DNA of 64,000 nucleotides from an uncultured Oscillospiraceae bacterium (GCA_934569045.1 CAKTJX010000009.1:1-64000), one strand, 5' to 3'; shown: positions 26,970 to 36,250, counted from the first letter of the stretch. Translations and numbers: made by a program. The notes: generated by a model not told the origin, from the letters alone.

Positions 26970-27839
26970 TCAATTATTTGATTCTGTATCTTCAATAAGG
27001 TTTTTCTTGAGTGCCTCAATCGCGCCCTGGTTCTTTCTCAAAAGCTCTAATTGTCTGTACGCCTTTTCTCTTAATATTTTTAACCTTTCCATTTTCGGAA
27101 CATTCTGTCTGATCAGATCCGCATTTGTATCCTCCAGATTGATCAGTACGACCAATTCTTCCGCTGATGCAAAATCCCGGATATTCGGTGCTTTCCCCTT
27201 TATTTCCTTTTCACTTCGCCATTGTGCCGCCGTTTTTCCAAACAAAGCCACATTCAAAATATCCGCTTCGGAAGCATAGGTATACGCCATCTCCTGAGGA
27301 GATAATGTTGGCGTTATCAAAAATTCTTTTACAGCGTCCGTATGGATTCGATAGTTTATTTTAGAAAGCTCTCTCTTTACATCCCATCCAATCGCCAGCC
27401 GCTCTGCTTCATCTTTCTTTAATCGCTGATAATCTTTGATGATATAAAGCTTAAATTCCGGTGAAATCCAGGAAGCAAACTCAAACGCAATATCCGTATG
27501 CGCATAAGTACCGCCATATCGTCCTGATTTGGATACAATGCCTATGGCATCGGTTGCTTTGATCCACTGCTGCGGTGTCAATGTAAAGGCGTTGTCTCCT
27601 GATTCTGCTTTAAACCTATCGAATTCGATAGGTTTAAAATTTGGATTATGAATTTGTTCCCACAAGCCCAAGAATGATATCGTTGAATGATTCCGCATCC
27701 AGTTTGCCACCACGATAAAGGCATTATCTGGATTTTTATATTTTGCAATATCCGTGAGGGAAATATAAGCGTCTTCATTGACGACATCGCCCATGACTCT
27801 GATTTCTGTCCCGTTTGCATCTATTTTCATGTTTTTCAT
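26970..27839 (-). CDS. KilA-N domain protein
   Basis: A 289-residue protein with a KilA-N/APSES-type domain in the first ~130 residues (DAYISLTDIAKYKNPDN, WIKATDAIGIVSKSGRYGGTYAH, DIAFEFASWISPEFKLYIIKDYQ). The rest is helical and charged. KilA-N proteins derive from large viruses and phages and probably bind DNA; in bacteria they often appear as stand-alone cargo. The gene is clearly AT-richer than its neighbours, with different codon use, which suggests recent transfer. No integrase or other mobile gene lies beside it. Confidence 0.82.
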   Translation of the reverse strand: MKNMKIDANGTEIRVMGDVVNEDAYISLTDIAKYKNPDNAFIVVANWMRNHSTISFLGLWEQIHNPNFKPIEFDRFKAESGDNAFTLTPQQWIKATDAIGIVSKSGRYGGTYAHTDIAFEFASWISPEFKLYIIKDYQRLKKDEAERLAIGWDVKRELSKINYRIHTDAVKEFLITPTLSPQEMAYTYASEADILNVALFGKTAAQWRSEKEIKGKAPNIRDFASAEELVVLINLEDTNADLIRQNVPKMERLKILREKAYRQLELLRKNQGAIEALKKNLIEDTESNN

Positions 27840-27926
27840 TTTATAAAATCTCCCTCTTCAAGCTGGGCTTGCCTGCTTTTTCATTCATTATGGCGGAGAA
27901 TCGCTCCGAGGGCAGCACATAGATCA

Positions 27927-30449
27927 TCAGTAATACTTTTTCATTTCCTCGGCCGCCCGGCGGACCTCTGCCTCCAATTCTCTGGCCGAGACCCGGAGGA
28001 CGCCGGAGCCCAGGGCGGAGAGCTGGATGAGGCCATCGGAGCTGGCGACGCTGACCCGGTAATTTCCGCCGAACTGGGCGGCCAGATTCTGGATATAGGC
28101 ATCCGCCGTCTCCCCCTCCTGGGTGAAGACCACCTGGATGCCGGCATCCTTGTATTTTTCACTTCCCGGCTGCCGGTAGCTGTCGAACACCAGAATCAGC
28201 CGGGTTTTGGTAAAGGACGCGTAGCTGGTGAGCCGGTCTGTCAGATGCCGCCGGGCGGCGGAGAGATCGGTTTTCGCCGTCTCCGCCAGGTCGGTCCAGG
28301 CGAAGATCATGTTGTAGCCGTCCACGATCAGGCATTTCTCCTTGGGCTGCCGGATCTCCACCTCCCGGGTGGCCGGGGCTCTGGGGGGCGCATACTGCCT
28401 GCGGCGGATGGGGCCGAACTCCCGCTCCATGATTTTCTCCAGCTCCTGGTCGTCCATGGCGGGCAGCACCCGCATTTCCGGCCCCTTTTCCTCCTTGAGG
28501 CCACTTTCCAGGTGCATGAATTCCTTCACATGATCCCATTTCACCGTATGGCCCGCGCCGTGGCTGCAAAAGACGGAGTCCGGGGTGTTTTCCAGATCCG
28601 CCTCCGGGTCATAGGCCGACTGGGCAATGATTTTTTCCGCGTTGTGGCAGGGCTCGTAGCCCCGCAGGGACAGGCTCAGCTTTCCCCGCCCCTGGCTGTA
28701 GGCCGCCACCTGGGCGGCGTAGTCCCGAATTTCCGCGGCGGGGACCTGCCCCTCCAGCACCGCCAGATCGCCCCGGCTCTCCGGGGACGCCATCCGGCCG
28801 CCGAAGGCCCGGATATCCGTAATGCCCCGGCCGATCTGGGCCTGGGGCAGCTCCAGCCGGAAATCATACCAGGGCTCCAGCAGCACGGATTCCGCCTGCA
28901 TAAGCCCCTGCCGGACAGCCCGATAGGTGGCCTGCCGGAAATCGCCGCCCTCGGTGTGCTTTAGGTGGGCCTTGCCCACCAGCAGGGTGATCTTCATATC
29001 CGTGATGGGGGCCCCGATCAGCACGCCCCGGTGCCGCTTTTCCGCCAGGTGGGTGAGAATCAGGCTTTGATACCCCGGCTCCAGCACATCCTGGGGGCAC
29101 ACGGTGTCCAGCACCAGCCCGGAACCCGGTTCGCCGGGCTCCAGCAGCAGATGCACCTCGGCATAGTGCCGCAGGGGTTCAAAGTGGCCCACGCCCTCCA
29201 CAGTATTGCGGATGGTTTCTTTATAGAAGATTCTGGGGTCCTCCAGGCTGATGTCCAGACCGAAACGCTCCTTGACGATGCTGCGGAAGACCTCCATCTG
29301 CACCTGGCCCATGATCTGGACCTGAATCTGCTTTCCGTCCCAGGCGATGTGGAGCTGGGGGTCCTCCTCCTCCAGCTGCCGCAGCTTCGGCAGCACCAGC
29401 GCCGGGTCGCTGCCCCCGGGCAGGGCCACCCGGTAGGTCATCACCGGCTCCGTGGCCGCCCCGGCCCCCTCCGGCTCCGCCCCCAGACTCTGGCCCGCGA
29501 AGGTAGCCGTGGGGCCCGTCACCGCAAGGACAATCCCAGCGGGGACGCTGTCCGGGGTCTCGAACTTCTCCCCGGAGTAGAGCCGGAGCTGCTGCACCTT
29601 TTCCGTGCGGGTTTCCCCCGCCCGGTCCCGGTAGCACAGCGGGGCACGCACCGACAGGCTGCCGCCGGTGACCTTCAGCCAGGTCAGCCGGTTTCCCTGG
29701 GCATCCCGTGAAATCTTGTACACCCGTCCGGCAAATTCCGGGCCGTATTCCCGCCGGGGACCGAAGCGGTCCAGCCCCGCCAGCAGGGTATCGATCCCCT
29801 GAAGCTTTAAGGCAGAGCCAAAATAGCAGGGGAAGAGCCTCCGCTGCCCGATCAGCTGCCGCAGATTTCCCTCCGTCACCGTGCCGCCGGAGAGGAAGCT
29901 CTCCAGCAGCGCCTCGTCACACAGGGCCGCCGCCTCGGAAAGCGCGTCCCAATCCTGGGTAAAGTCCACGCAGCCGCCGCTCAAAAGGCTCTGTAATTGG
30001 GCGAGAAGGGGCTGCTTCTCCGCTCCCGGCAAATCCATTTTGTTAATGAACAAAAAGGTGGGCACCTTGCAGCGCTCCAGCAGATGCCAAAGGGTCCGGG
30101 TGTGAGCCTGGACCCCATCCGTTCCGCTGATCACCAGCACGGCGCAGTCCAGCACCGGCAGCACCCGCTCCGCCTCCGCGGAAAAATCCACATGCCCCGG
30201 GGTATCGATCAGCGTCAGGGCCCTGTCCGCCGTCTCCAGGCGGGCCTGCTTGGAGAAAATGGTGATGCCCCGCTGCCGCTCCAGCTGGAAGCTGTCCAGC
30301 AGCGCGTCCCCATGGTCCACCCGGCCCAGCACCCGCCGGGCTCCGGACACATACAACAGTCCTTCCGAAAGGGTGGTCTTCCCCGCGTCCACATGGGCCA
30401 GGAGCCCCACATTCAGGGGACTTTTTCGGTTTTCTTCCTGGGTGGGCAT
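27927..30449 (-). CDS. EF-G/TetM-like ribosomal GTPase fused to a C-terminal YacP/Rae1-type NYN domain
   Basis: An 840-residue fusion. Residues 1-~650 follow the TetM/TetW ribosomal-protection architecture: G1 AHVDAGKTT near residue 18, QRGITI, G3 DTPGH, G4 INKMD, EF-G domain 2, and domain 4/5 segments (YEPCHNAEKII is the EF-G domain 5 region). Residues ~702-840 form a NYN/YacP domain with IVDGYNMIFAW, LVFDSY, GETADAYIQ and VASSDGLIQLSA, whose Asp residues are those expected in a PIN-like nuclease site. Rae1 (YacP) is a ribosome-dependent endonuclease, so both halves point to the ribosomal A site. Start: ATG 30449 behind AAAGGGGGA. It has its own promoter. Tetracycline resistance should not be assumed. 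Confidence 0.88.
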   Translation of the reverse strand: MPTQEENRKSPLNVGLLAHVDAGKTTLSEGLLYVSGARRVLGRVDHGDALLDSFQLERQRGITIFSKQARLETADRALTLIDTPGHVDFSAEAERVLPVLDCAVLVISGTDGVQAHTRTLWHLLERCKVPTFLFINKMDLPGAEKQPLLAQLQSLLSGGCVDFTQDWDALSEAAALCDEALLESFLSGGTVTEGNLRQLIGQRRLFPCYFGSALKLQGIDTLLAGLDRFGPRREYGPEFAGRVYKISRDAQGNRLTWLKVTGGSLSVRAPLCYRDRAGETRTEKVQQLRLYSGEKFETPDSVPAGIVLAVTGPTATFAGQSLGAEPEGAGAATEPVMTYRVALPGGSDPALVLPKLRQLEEEDPQLHIAWDGKQIQVQIMGQVQMEVFRSIVKERFGLDISLEDPRIFYKETIRNTVEGVGHFEPLRHYAEVHLLLEPGEPGSGLVLDTVCPQDVLEPGYQSLILTHLAEKRHRGVLIGAPITDMKITLLVGKAHLKHTEGGDFRQATYRAVRQGLMQAESVLLEPWYDFRLELPQAQIGRGITDIRAFGGRMASPESRGDLAVLEGQVPAAEIRDYAAQVAAYSQGRGKLSLSLRGYEPCHNAEKIIAQSAYDPEADLENTPDSVFCSHGAGHTVKWDHVKEFMHLESGLKEEKGPEMRVLPAMDDQELEKIMEREFGPIRRRQYAPPRAPATREVEIRQPKEKCLIVDGYNMIFAWTDLAETAKTDLSAARRHLTDRLTSYASFTKTRLILVFDSYRQPGSEKYKDAGIQVVFTQEGETADAYIQNLAAQFGGNYRVSVASSDGLIQLSALGSGVLRVSARELEAEVRRAAEEMKKYY

Positions 30450-30481
30450 AAAAATCCCCCTTTCCGCGCAATGATGCAATC

Positions 30482-30510
30482 ATTATAGCATGAAAGGGGG
30501 CATTCGCCAA
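30482..30510 (-). promoter_or_regulatory. Promoter of the GTPase-NYN fusion gene
   Basis: On the minus strand TTGGCG (30505-30510) and TATAAT (30482-30487) are 17 bp apart, about 30 nt before the start codon, so the gene can be transcribed separately from the ABC operon. Confidence 0.75.
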
Positions 30511-30519
30511 CAAATTTCT

Positions 30520-32070
30520 TTAGCCGATATCCAGCTGGGCGGTAACCTGGTAGTAGTCGCAGGCGTGGGCGGTGTAGTTTTGGACATTCTCCTTGGAGAT
30601 CATGTTCATTTGCAGGAAGGAGCAGAACACATAGGCGTTGTCGTCCAGAATCTTCTGCTGGAGCTCCACAGCCATTTTGCCCCGCTTGGCGGTGTCAAAC
30701 TCCTGGGACAGCGCCTCGATCAAAGCGGTCACTTCCTCGTTTTCATAGGCACCGAAGTTGTAGCTCATGCCGGGGGCGCAGCAGGAGGTGAAGAAATACT
30801 GAGGATCGCCGGAGGGCGCGGTGACCATGGCGGAGGCGTAAATGTCCCAGCTGGTCATATCCGCCAGGAATTCCCGGCGGTTGGCGGTGCAGTTGATGTC
30901 CACTTCTATGCCGATCTCTTTCAGAGAAGCCTGAGCGGATTCGGCCAGCAGGGGCAGCTCCTGACGGGAAGGGTAGGTCAGCCAGCGGATCGTGAGCTTG
31001 ACACCGTCCTTCTCCCGGATACCGTCGCCGTCGGAATCCACCCAGCCGGCCGCCTCCAGAACGGCCTTGGCCCCCTCCGGGTCATAGCCTTCGGTGGTGA
31101 CCTTCTCCCCGCCAAAGCCGGAGAAGCCATCCGGGAAAGCGCCGTTGGCGGCAACGCCGTGGCCGTCCAACAGCGTCTTTACAAAGCCTTCCTTGTTGAT
31201 GCCCATGGCAATGGCCTTGCGGACCGCGGCATCCTGGATAATGGGGCTGGTCATATTCATGGAGCCAAAAAAGGCCCGGGAGGTCTGGATGGAGGAGAAC
31301 TGATAGCCGCCGTTTTCAAAATTGGGATAGGCCTCATAGGCCATGCCGTAGGCCGCGTCAATGTCCCCGGCCTGGAGGGCGGCGGACAGGGTGTCGCCGT
31401 TGCTGATGGTGCGGATGGTCAGCTCGTCCAGCTTGGGCGTACCGTCCCAGTAGGCGGTGTTGGGCACCAGGGTCAGGTGGTCATCGGTGACCAGCTCTTT
31501 TACAACGTAGGGGCCGGTTCCGGCGACAATGCCCGCGTCAAAGTCCGAGGCATCCACATCGATGATGCAGCCGTAGGGGTCCCCCAGGTAATTCATCAGG
31601 GCGGGGTTGGGCTCGCTGGTGGTGATGGTCAATACCTGGCCGTCGGCCTGGATCTCCACGATTTTCGTGTCGCCGGGTGCCCGGTCATGGGTTTCCAGCA
31701 GATGCTCCAGGCACTGTTTGACGGCTTCCCCGTCCATATCCCGTCCAGAGGAGAACTTGACGCCCTCCCGGAGGGTAACGGTCCAGGTGCAGCTGCCGTC
31801 ATTGCTCCAATCCGCTGCCAGCCAGGGCTCTAAGTCCATGGAGTCCGTATAGCGCACCAGGGTCTCCCCGATGCCGTAGCGGATGCAGGCCCAGCCGTTG
31901 TAGGTCCGGTGGGGGTCCACGGTCTCCTCCCAGTTTTCGGAGTTGAAGGTGGTGTCACCGATCACCATGGTCTTCTTGGCAGGGGCATCCGACTGCGCGG
32001 CACCCCCGCAGCCAGTAAGCAGAGTCAGGGACAGGCAGAGAAGGATAGCCAGAGAGAGAACTTTTTTCAT
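30520..32070 (-). CDS. ABC importer substrate-binding lipoprotein (nickel/peptide type, SBP_bac_5)
   Basis: A 516-residue secreted lipoprotein: signal peptide MKKVLSLAILLCLSLTLLTGC with the lipobox Cys at residue 21 (written here only to the Cys, cleaved before it). The body has the family pattern with LVRYTDSMDLEPWLAADW, FSSGRDMDGEAVKQCLEHLL and GTGPYVVKEL. The unusual SCCAPGMSYNFGAY segment in the C-terminal lobe carries adjacent cysteines. Start ATG 32070. It is the last gene of the cluster methyltransferase-permeases-ATPases-SBP, separated from the ATPase by a hairpin. Nickel, another metal chelate or a small peptide is possible as substrate. Confidence 0.88.
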   Translation of the reverse strand: MKKVLSLAILLCLSLTLLTGCGGAAQSDAPAKKTMVIGDTTFNSENWEETVDPHRTYNGWACIRYGIGETLVRYTDSMDLEPWLAADWSNDGSCTWTVTLREGVKFSSGRDMDGEAVKQCLEHLLETHDRAPGDTKIVEIQADGQVLTITTSEPNPALMNYLGDPYGCIIDVDASDFDAGIVAGTGPYVVKELVTDDHLTLVPNTAYWDGTPKLDELTIRTISNGDTLSAALQAGDIDAAYGMAYEAYPNFENGGYQFSSIQTSRAFFGSMNMTSPIIQDAAVRKAIAMGINKEGFVKTLLDGHGVAANGAFPDGFSGFGGEKVTTEGYDPEGAKAVLEAAGWVDSDGDGIREKDGVKLTIRWLTYPSRQELPLLAESAQASLKEIGIEVDINCTANRREFLADMTSWDIYASAMVTAPSGDPQYFFTSCCAPGMSYNFGAYENEEVTALIEALSQEFDTAKRGKMAVELQQKILDDNAYVFCSFLQMNMISKENVQNYTAHACDYYQVTAQLDIG

Positions 32071-32098
32071 GGGATGACCTTCTTTCTTTTTTGTTTTA

Positions 32099-32146
32099 CA
32101 AATTGGGGGTATACGTGCAACGGGGCCGTTCCACACCCCCCAATTT
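32099..32146. repeat. GTATACGT-type repeat/hairpin inside the ABC operon
   Basis: AAATTGGGGG and CCCCCCAATTT pair across an interior containing TATACGTGCAACGGGG, the recurring motif seen at 61640. It sits between the second ATPase and the substrate-binding gene and could adjust their relative expression. Confidence 0.55.
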
Positions 32147-32909
32147 ACAGCACACTGTCAATCAGGCGCTTTGTGTAATCATCTTTCGGGCTGCGGATTA
32201 CCTCCTCCGGCGTGCCCGCCTCTACAATCCGGCCCCGGTGCATGACCAGCACCCGGTCGGCGAACTGCTGCACCAGGGAAAGGTCATGGCAGATGAAGAG
32301 GATGGAGAGGTTCTGCCCCTGCTGGGCCCGCAGGTCGTTCAGCAGATCGAGGATCTCCTTCTGAACGGTCACATCCAGGGCGGAGGTGGCCTCATCGCAG
32401 ATCAGAAGCTTCGGTTCGATGGCCAGGGCTCTGGCGATGGCCGCCCGCTGGCACTGGCCGCCGCTGGCCTGGTGGGGGTAGCGGTTTGCGAATTCCTTCG
32501 GCAGGCCGCACTGTTCCAAAAGGGCCTCTACCCTTTTTCGGGTCTCCTGCTTGGATACCCCGGCATTTCGCAGGCTCTCTCCGATGCCGTCACCCAGAGT
32601 GCGGCGGGGGTCAAAGGAATCCGTGGGGGTCTGGAAAACCATCTGCATGGTTTTATAAACCTGGCGCAGTTCTTTTCTCTTCAAATGGGTAATCTCCTGC
32701 CCGTTCAGGGTAATGCGCCCGGCGGTGGCATCCAGGAGCCCTGCAATCATATTGACGGCTGTGGTTTTGCCGCTGCCGCTTTCCCCGATGACGGCAAGGC
32801 ATTCGCCGGGAAACAACGCAAAAGTAATTCCACTGACGGCGGTAAAATCCGCCTGTCCAGGCCTGGAAAAGGTCTTTACCAGGTTTTCCATCTTTAAAAT
32901 CGGTTCCAT
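32145..32909 (-). CDS. ABC importer ATP-binding protein (OppF/NikE type)
   Basis: A 254-residue ATPase: Walker A GESGSGKTT (about 42-50), Q-loop QMVFQTP, signature SGGQCQRAAIARAL, Walker B LLICDEATSALD and the switch HDLSL. The TDSFDPRRTL segment after the Q-loop is typical of the dipeptide/nickel importer subgroup. It pairs with the neighbouring ATPase (4-nt gap) and the two permeases. Confidence 0.93.
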   Translation of the reverse strand: MEPILKMENLVKTFSRPGQADFTAVSGITFALFPGECLAVIGESGSGKTTAVNMIAGLLDATAGRITLNGQEITHLKRKELRQVYKTMQMVFQTPTDSFDPRRTLGDGIGESLRNAGVSKQETRKRVEALLEQCGLPKEFANRYPHQASGGQCQRAAIARALAIEPKLLICDEATSALDVTVQKEILDLLNDLRAQQGQNLSILFICHDLSLVQQFADRVLVMHRGRIVEAGTPEEVIRSPKDDYTKRLIDSVL

Positions 32910-32913
32910 TGCC

Positions 32914-33693
32914 TCACCTCCGCAGCCGGGGCACCGCGGCCAGCAGCTCCCTGGTGTATTCCGCCCGTGGATTGGAGAGCACCGCCTGGGTTTCTCCGCA
33001 CTCCACGCACACGCCGTCCTTCAGCACCAGCACACGGTCCGCCATGGCGCCGATGAGGCCCAGGTTGTGGGCAACCAGAACAATGGCGGTGCCGAAGGTC
33101 CTGCGCACCAGCAGCATCTCCTCCACCACCTGCTTCTGGATGGTCACATCCAGGGCGGAGGTGGGTTCGTCCGCAAACAGGACGCCGGGCTTCAGCAGCA
33201 TGGCTGCCGCAATGCCCACGCGCTGCTGCATTCCCCCTGACAACTCAAAGGGGTAGCTGCTAAGAATCCGTTTCCCGTCCTCAAAGCCTAGCTTTCCAAG
33301 CAGCTCCAGGGCTTGCACTTCAAAATCCGCTTTGGAGATTCGTCCGTGGGCCCGCAGGGTTTCGTACAGCTGGGCCCCCACTGTGCGGATGGGGCAGAAG
33401 GAGCTGCCCGCGCTCTGGAAGATATAGCCCAGCTCCGGGCCGCAGAGGGTGCGCATTTCCTTCGGAGACAGGCCGACCAGCTCTTTCCCCCGATACCGGA
33501 TGCTGCCTCCGGTGACCCGGCCCTCGCTGCCCAGCAGGTCCATGGCCGCCTTGACGAGGGTGGATTTGCCGCTGCCGCTTTCTCCGACAATGCCCAGAAT
33601 CTCCCCGGAATGCAGGGAAAAGCTTACATCCCGGACGGCGGGCTGCCCCAGATAGGAAATGTCCACATGATCGTATTTTAACAGTTCTTCCAT
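32914..33693 (-). CDS. ABC importer ATP-binding protein (OppD/NikD type)
   Basis: A 259-residue ATPase: Walker A GESGSGKST (about 37-45), Q-loop YIFQSAGSSFCPI, signature LSGGMQQRVGIA, Walker B VLFADEPTSALD and switch AHNLGL. Placed between the NikC-type permease and the NikE-type ATPase, with gaps of 3-4 nt. Its C-terminus ends early compared with OppD and lacks the extended Fe-S/solute-binding tail of longer members. Confidence 0.93.
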   Translation of the reverse strand: MEELLKYDHVDISYLGQPAVRDVSFSLHSGEILGIVGESGSGKSTLVKAAMDLLGSEGRVTGGSIRYRGKELVGLSPKEMRTLCGPELGYIFQSAGSSFCPIRTVGAQLYETLRAHGRISKADFEVQALELLGKLGFEDGKRILSSYPFELSGGMQQRVGIAAAMLLKPGVLFADEPTSALDVTIQKQVVEEMLLVRRTFGTAIVLVAHNLGLIGAMADRVLVLKDGVCVECGETQAVLSNPRAEYTRELLAAVPRLRR

Positions 33694-33696
33694 TGG

Positions 33697-34521
33697 CTAC
33701 CTCCGGCTCTTGGGGTCTGCGTAGTCCCGGATAGTGTCGCCCAGGAAATTGAAAATCATGACAGACAGGAAAATGGCAATGCCGGGGCTGAAGGGTATCC
33801 AGGGGGATGTGGTCATCAGGCTCCGGGTATCACTCATCATGCTGCCCCACTCCGGGATAGGGGGCTTCGCCCCCAGGCCCAAAAAGCTCAGGGCCGCCAG
33901 CTCCATCATCATAGTGCCGATATCGAGCACCGCGGTGACCAGGATGGGGCCCAGAATGTTTGGCAGAATATGTTTGAAAACGATTTTTCCGGTACTGCTG
34001 CCGGAGAGCCGCACGGCCTTCATCCACTGGGATTCCTTCTGACTCAGGGTCTGGCTCCGGGCGATTCTTGCGTACTTGGGCCAGGAGATGGCCGCCAGGG
34101 CGATGATGGCATTTTGCAATCCGCCGCCCAGGGACCCGGCCACCGCCAGGGCAAACACCAGCCCCGGGAAGGCCAGGAATACATCAGAAATGCGCATCAG
34201 CACCGTATCCGTCAGGCCCCCCGCCCAGCCGCAGGTAACCCCCACGGCAGTACCCAGGACGGTGACGACCGCCACCAGCAGCAGTGTGGAAAAAATGCTG
34301 GCGCGGCTGCCCGCGATCACCCGGGACAGCATATCCCGTCCGTATCGGTCCGTGCCCAGAGGGTGGGCTTTGCTCGGCGGCTGCTTGGCAATGTCCAGGT
34401 TTTGCAGGTAGGGGTCATAGGGTGTCAGATACTCCGAAAAGAAAGAGCAGACAATCAGGAGCATCGCAAGGGCCGCAAAGACAATCAGGCGGGTTTTCAT
34501 TCTGTTTTTCCCCGGTCTCAT
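33697..34521 (-). CDS. ABC importer permease (OppC/NikC type)
   Basis: A 274-residue membrane protein with an N-terminal helix, the LGTDRYGRDMLSRVIAGSR segment of this family, five further helices, and the EAA loop around LSGSSTGKIVFKHILPNILGP. I start at the ATG at 34521, which overlaps the stop of the upstream permease (ATGA); an ATG at 34500 with GGGG ahead is an equally possible start. Confidence 0.92.
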   Translation of the reverse strand: MRPGKNRMKTRLIVFAALAMLLIVCSFFSEYLTPYDPYLQNLDIAKQPPSKAHPLGTDRYGRDMLSRVIAGSRASIFSTLLLVAVVTVLGTAVGVTCGWAGGLTDTVLMRISDVFLAFPGLVFALAVAGSLGGGLQNAIIALAAISWPKYARIARSQTLSQKESQWMKAVRLSGSSTGKIVFKHILPNILGPILVTAVLDIGTMMMELAALSFLGLGAKPPIPEWGSMMSDTRSLMTTSPWIPFSPGIAIFLSVMIFNFLGDTIRDYADPKSRR

Positions 34522-35468
34522 CCCGCCTGCACCCCCAATCGGATTCTCGGGTCGAGAACGTGGTAGAGAATATCCGTGATCAGATTGACTACCACATAGA
34601 TGATTGCCATCCAGACCACATAGGCCTGGATCATGGGGTAGTCCCGCATGGTGATGGAATCCACCGCCAGCTTCCCCACGCCGTCCCACAGGAAGATGCT
34701 CTCAATAATGGCCGTGCCGCCCAGCAGGCTGCCAATGGACAGGGCCAGCAGGGTCAGAATCGTCAGCATAGAGGATTTCAGAACGCTTTTCCACAGGGTC
34801 ACGCTTCCCCGCACCCCCCGGGCTTTGGCCCCCAGCACATAATCCTTGTTCAGCTCCTCCAGCACGGTAGCCCGCACCTGCCGCGTATATTTGGCGGACA
34901 TAGCAATAGCAAGGGTCAATGTGGGCAGGATGGCCCCGCGCACACTCACGCCGCTGGAGACCACCGGCAGCAGCTTCCACCGGATGGAAAACAGCTGCAT
35001 CAGCAGCAGCGCCGCAAAGAAATTCGGCAGGCTGTTGCCCACAAAGCTGAAAAACCGCAGAAAATAGTCCGTAAACCGGTCGTGCCTCACCGCCGCCCAG
35101 ATGCCGAGAGGAATGGAAATGACAACCGTAGCGACGATAGACAGCACCGTCAGCAGCAAAGTCGCCGGGAGCTTCGACACAAAGGTGTCAAATACATTCT
35201 TTCCGGAAACATAGCTGACACCCATATCTCCCGTCAGCACGCCCTTCAGCCACCTGCCGTACTGGACGAGAAAGGGCTGATCCAGGCCCAGCTCCGCCCG
35301 CCTGGCATCGAGAACAGCCTGGGAGACCGCGCCCTTGTCGCCGTAGAGCTCCGTAACCGCGTCGCTGCCAGCGAAGCGCATCATGGCAAAGGACAAAAAC
35401 GTAATGCCGAGCAATACGGGAATCAGGTGCAGCAGGCGCTTGCCGATATAGTTTGTCAGTTTTCCCAT
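34518..35468 (-). CDS. ABC importer permease (OppB/NikB type)
   Basis: A 316-residue membrane protein: N-terminal helix IGKRLLHLIPVLLGITFLSF, the FGxDxPFLVQYGRWLKG-type segment (GLDQPFLVQYGRWLKGVL), five more helices, and the EAA loop GARGVRGSVTLWKSVLKSSM-like region (AKARGVRGSVTLWKSV). Start ATG 35468 lies within the end of the methyltransferase gene (13-nt overlap), so transport and methylation genes are coupled. Confidence 0.92.
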   Translation of the reverse strand: MGKLTNYIGKRLLHLIPVLLGITFLSFAMMRFAGSDAVTELYGDKGAVSQAVLDARRAELGLDQPFLVQYGRWLKGVLTGDMGVSYVSGKNVFDTFVSKLPATLLLTVLSIVATVVISIPLGIWAAVRHDRFTDYFLRFFSFVGNSLPNFFAALLLMQLFSIRWKLLPVVSSGVSVRGAILPTLTLAIAMSAKYTRQVRATVLEELNKDYVLGAKARGVRGSVTLWKSVLKSSMLTILTLLALSIGSLLGGTAIIESIFLWDGVGKLAVDSITMRDYPMIQAYVVWMAIIYVVVNLITDILYHVLDPRIRLGVQAG

Positions 35469-36250
35469 AGCTTTGCTTTCCGCCCCTCCACCAGGAACAT
35501 GGGGGTGGAAGCATTGTTGATCCGCTCTTCCTTCGTCCACACCTGCTGCCAGATGGTTTCATCGGCGCTGGCCTGGAGCCCGCAGCCCCGCAGCACCTCC
35601 AGATCCCACTGGGGGCGGCGCTGCCGGGACAGGGGCGTCTGCCGGGCGATGGCCTCCATGGCATCCACATCCGTACCGGCGGTCTCGTCCCGGACATCGG
35701 AGGCGGCCAGCTGCTCCCGGTCCTCGCTGTGGCCCAGCCGGGCCTCCTCGTCCCACAGGTAGCGGTACCAGTTGGCGTCAAAATTGAGCAGCAGCCCGCC
35801 GGGGGCCAGAACCCGGGCCCAATGGGCATAGGCCTTCTCGGGATTCGGCAGATTCCAGGTCACGTTCCGGGTGACCAGCACATGAAAGCTGTGGTCCGCG
35901 AAGCACAGCGCCTCCGCGTTCATTCTCTGGAAGTCGATTTTCTCCCCCAGAGCCCCGGCGTTCCGCCGGGCCTCCTCCAGCATAGAGGCGGTGTAGTCCA
36001 CCGCCGTTACCCGGTAGCCCAGCTGGGTCAGGAGAATGGCAAAGAAGCCCGGGCCGGTGCCCACATCCAGCACCCGGATATGCTCCGGGGCTCTCCCCGG
36101 GAACCGAGCGGCAATCCGCTCGGAGATGACGCGGCCCCAGACCTGCTTCTGGTCCGTTGCCAGCTCCTCCTGGTTGACATCGGAGTAGCCGGAAGCCCGG
36201 TGGGTCCAATAGTGGATATTCTCCTCTTCGTAATTGGCGAACTGTTTCAT
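35456..36250 (-). CDS. Class I SAM-dependent methyltransferase (UbiE-like), copy adjacent to ABC genes
   Basis: A 264-residue Rossmann methyltransferase: motif I VLDVGTGPGFFAILL (about residues 58-72), acidic Asp in VTAVDYTASMLEEA, and VTRNVTWNLPNPEKAY with GGLLLNFDANWY. It is paralogous to the gene at 36429-37163; both share the SRNxTWxLPxPEKAY and LLNFDA motifs and a similar C-terminal segment. AGGAGA precedes the ATG at 36250. Translation is coupled to the ABC permease. A natural guess is modification of a metal ligand handled by the importer, but no ligand synthase is seen. Confidence 0.87.
   Translation of the reverse strand: MKQFANYEEENIHYWTHRASGYSDVNQEELATDQKQVWGRVISERIAARFPGRAPEHIRVLDVGTGPGFFAILLTQLGYRVTAVDYTASMLEEARRNAGALGEKIDFQRMNAEALCFADHSFHVLVTRNVTWNLPNPEKAYAHWARVLAPGGLLLNFDANWYRYLWDEEARLGHSEDREQLAASDVRDETAGTDVDAMEAIARQTPLSRQRRPQWDLEVLRGCGLQASADETIWQQVWTKEERINNASTPMFLVEGRKAKLWEN

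Noticed and set aside
27927..30449. Calling the TetM-like gene a tetracycline-resistance determinant
   Set aside because: The GTPase part follows the ribosomal-protection architecture, but the fused NYN domain and chromosomal context differ from known tet genes; resistance cannot be inferred.
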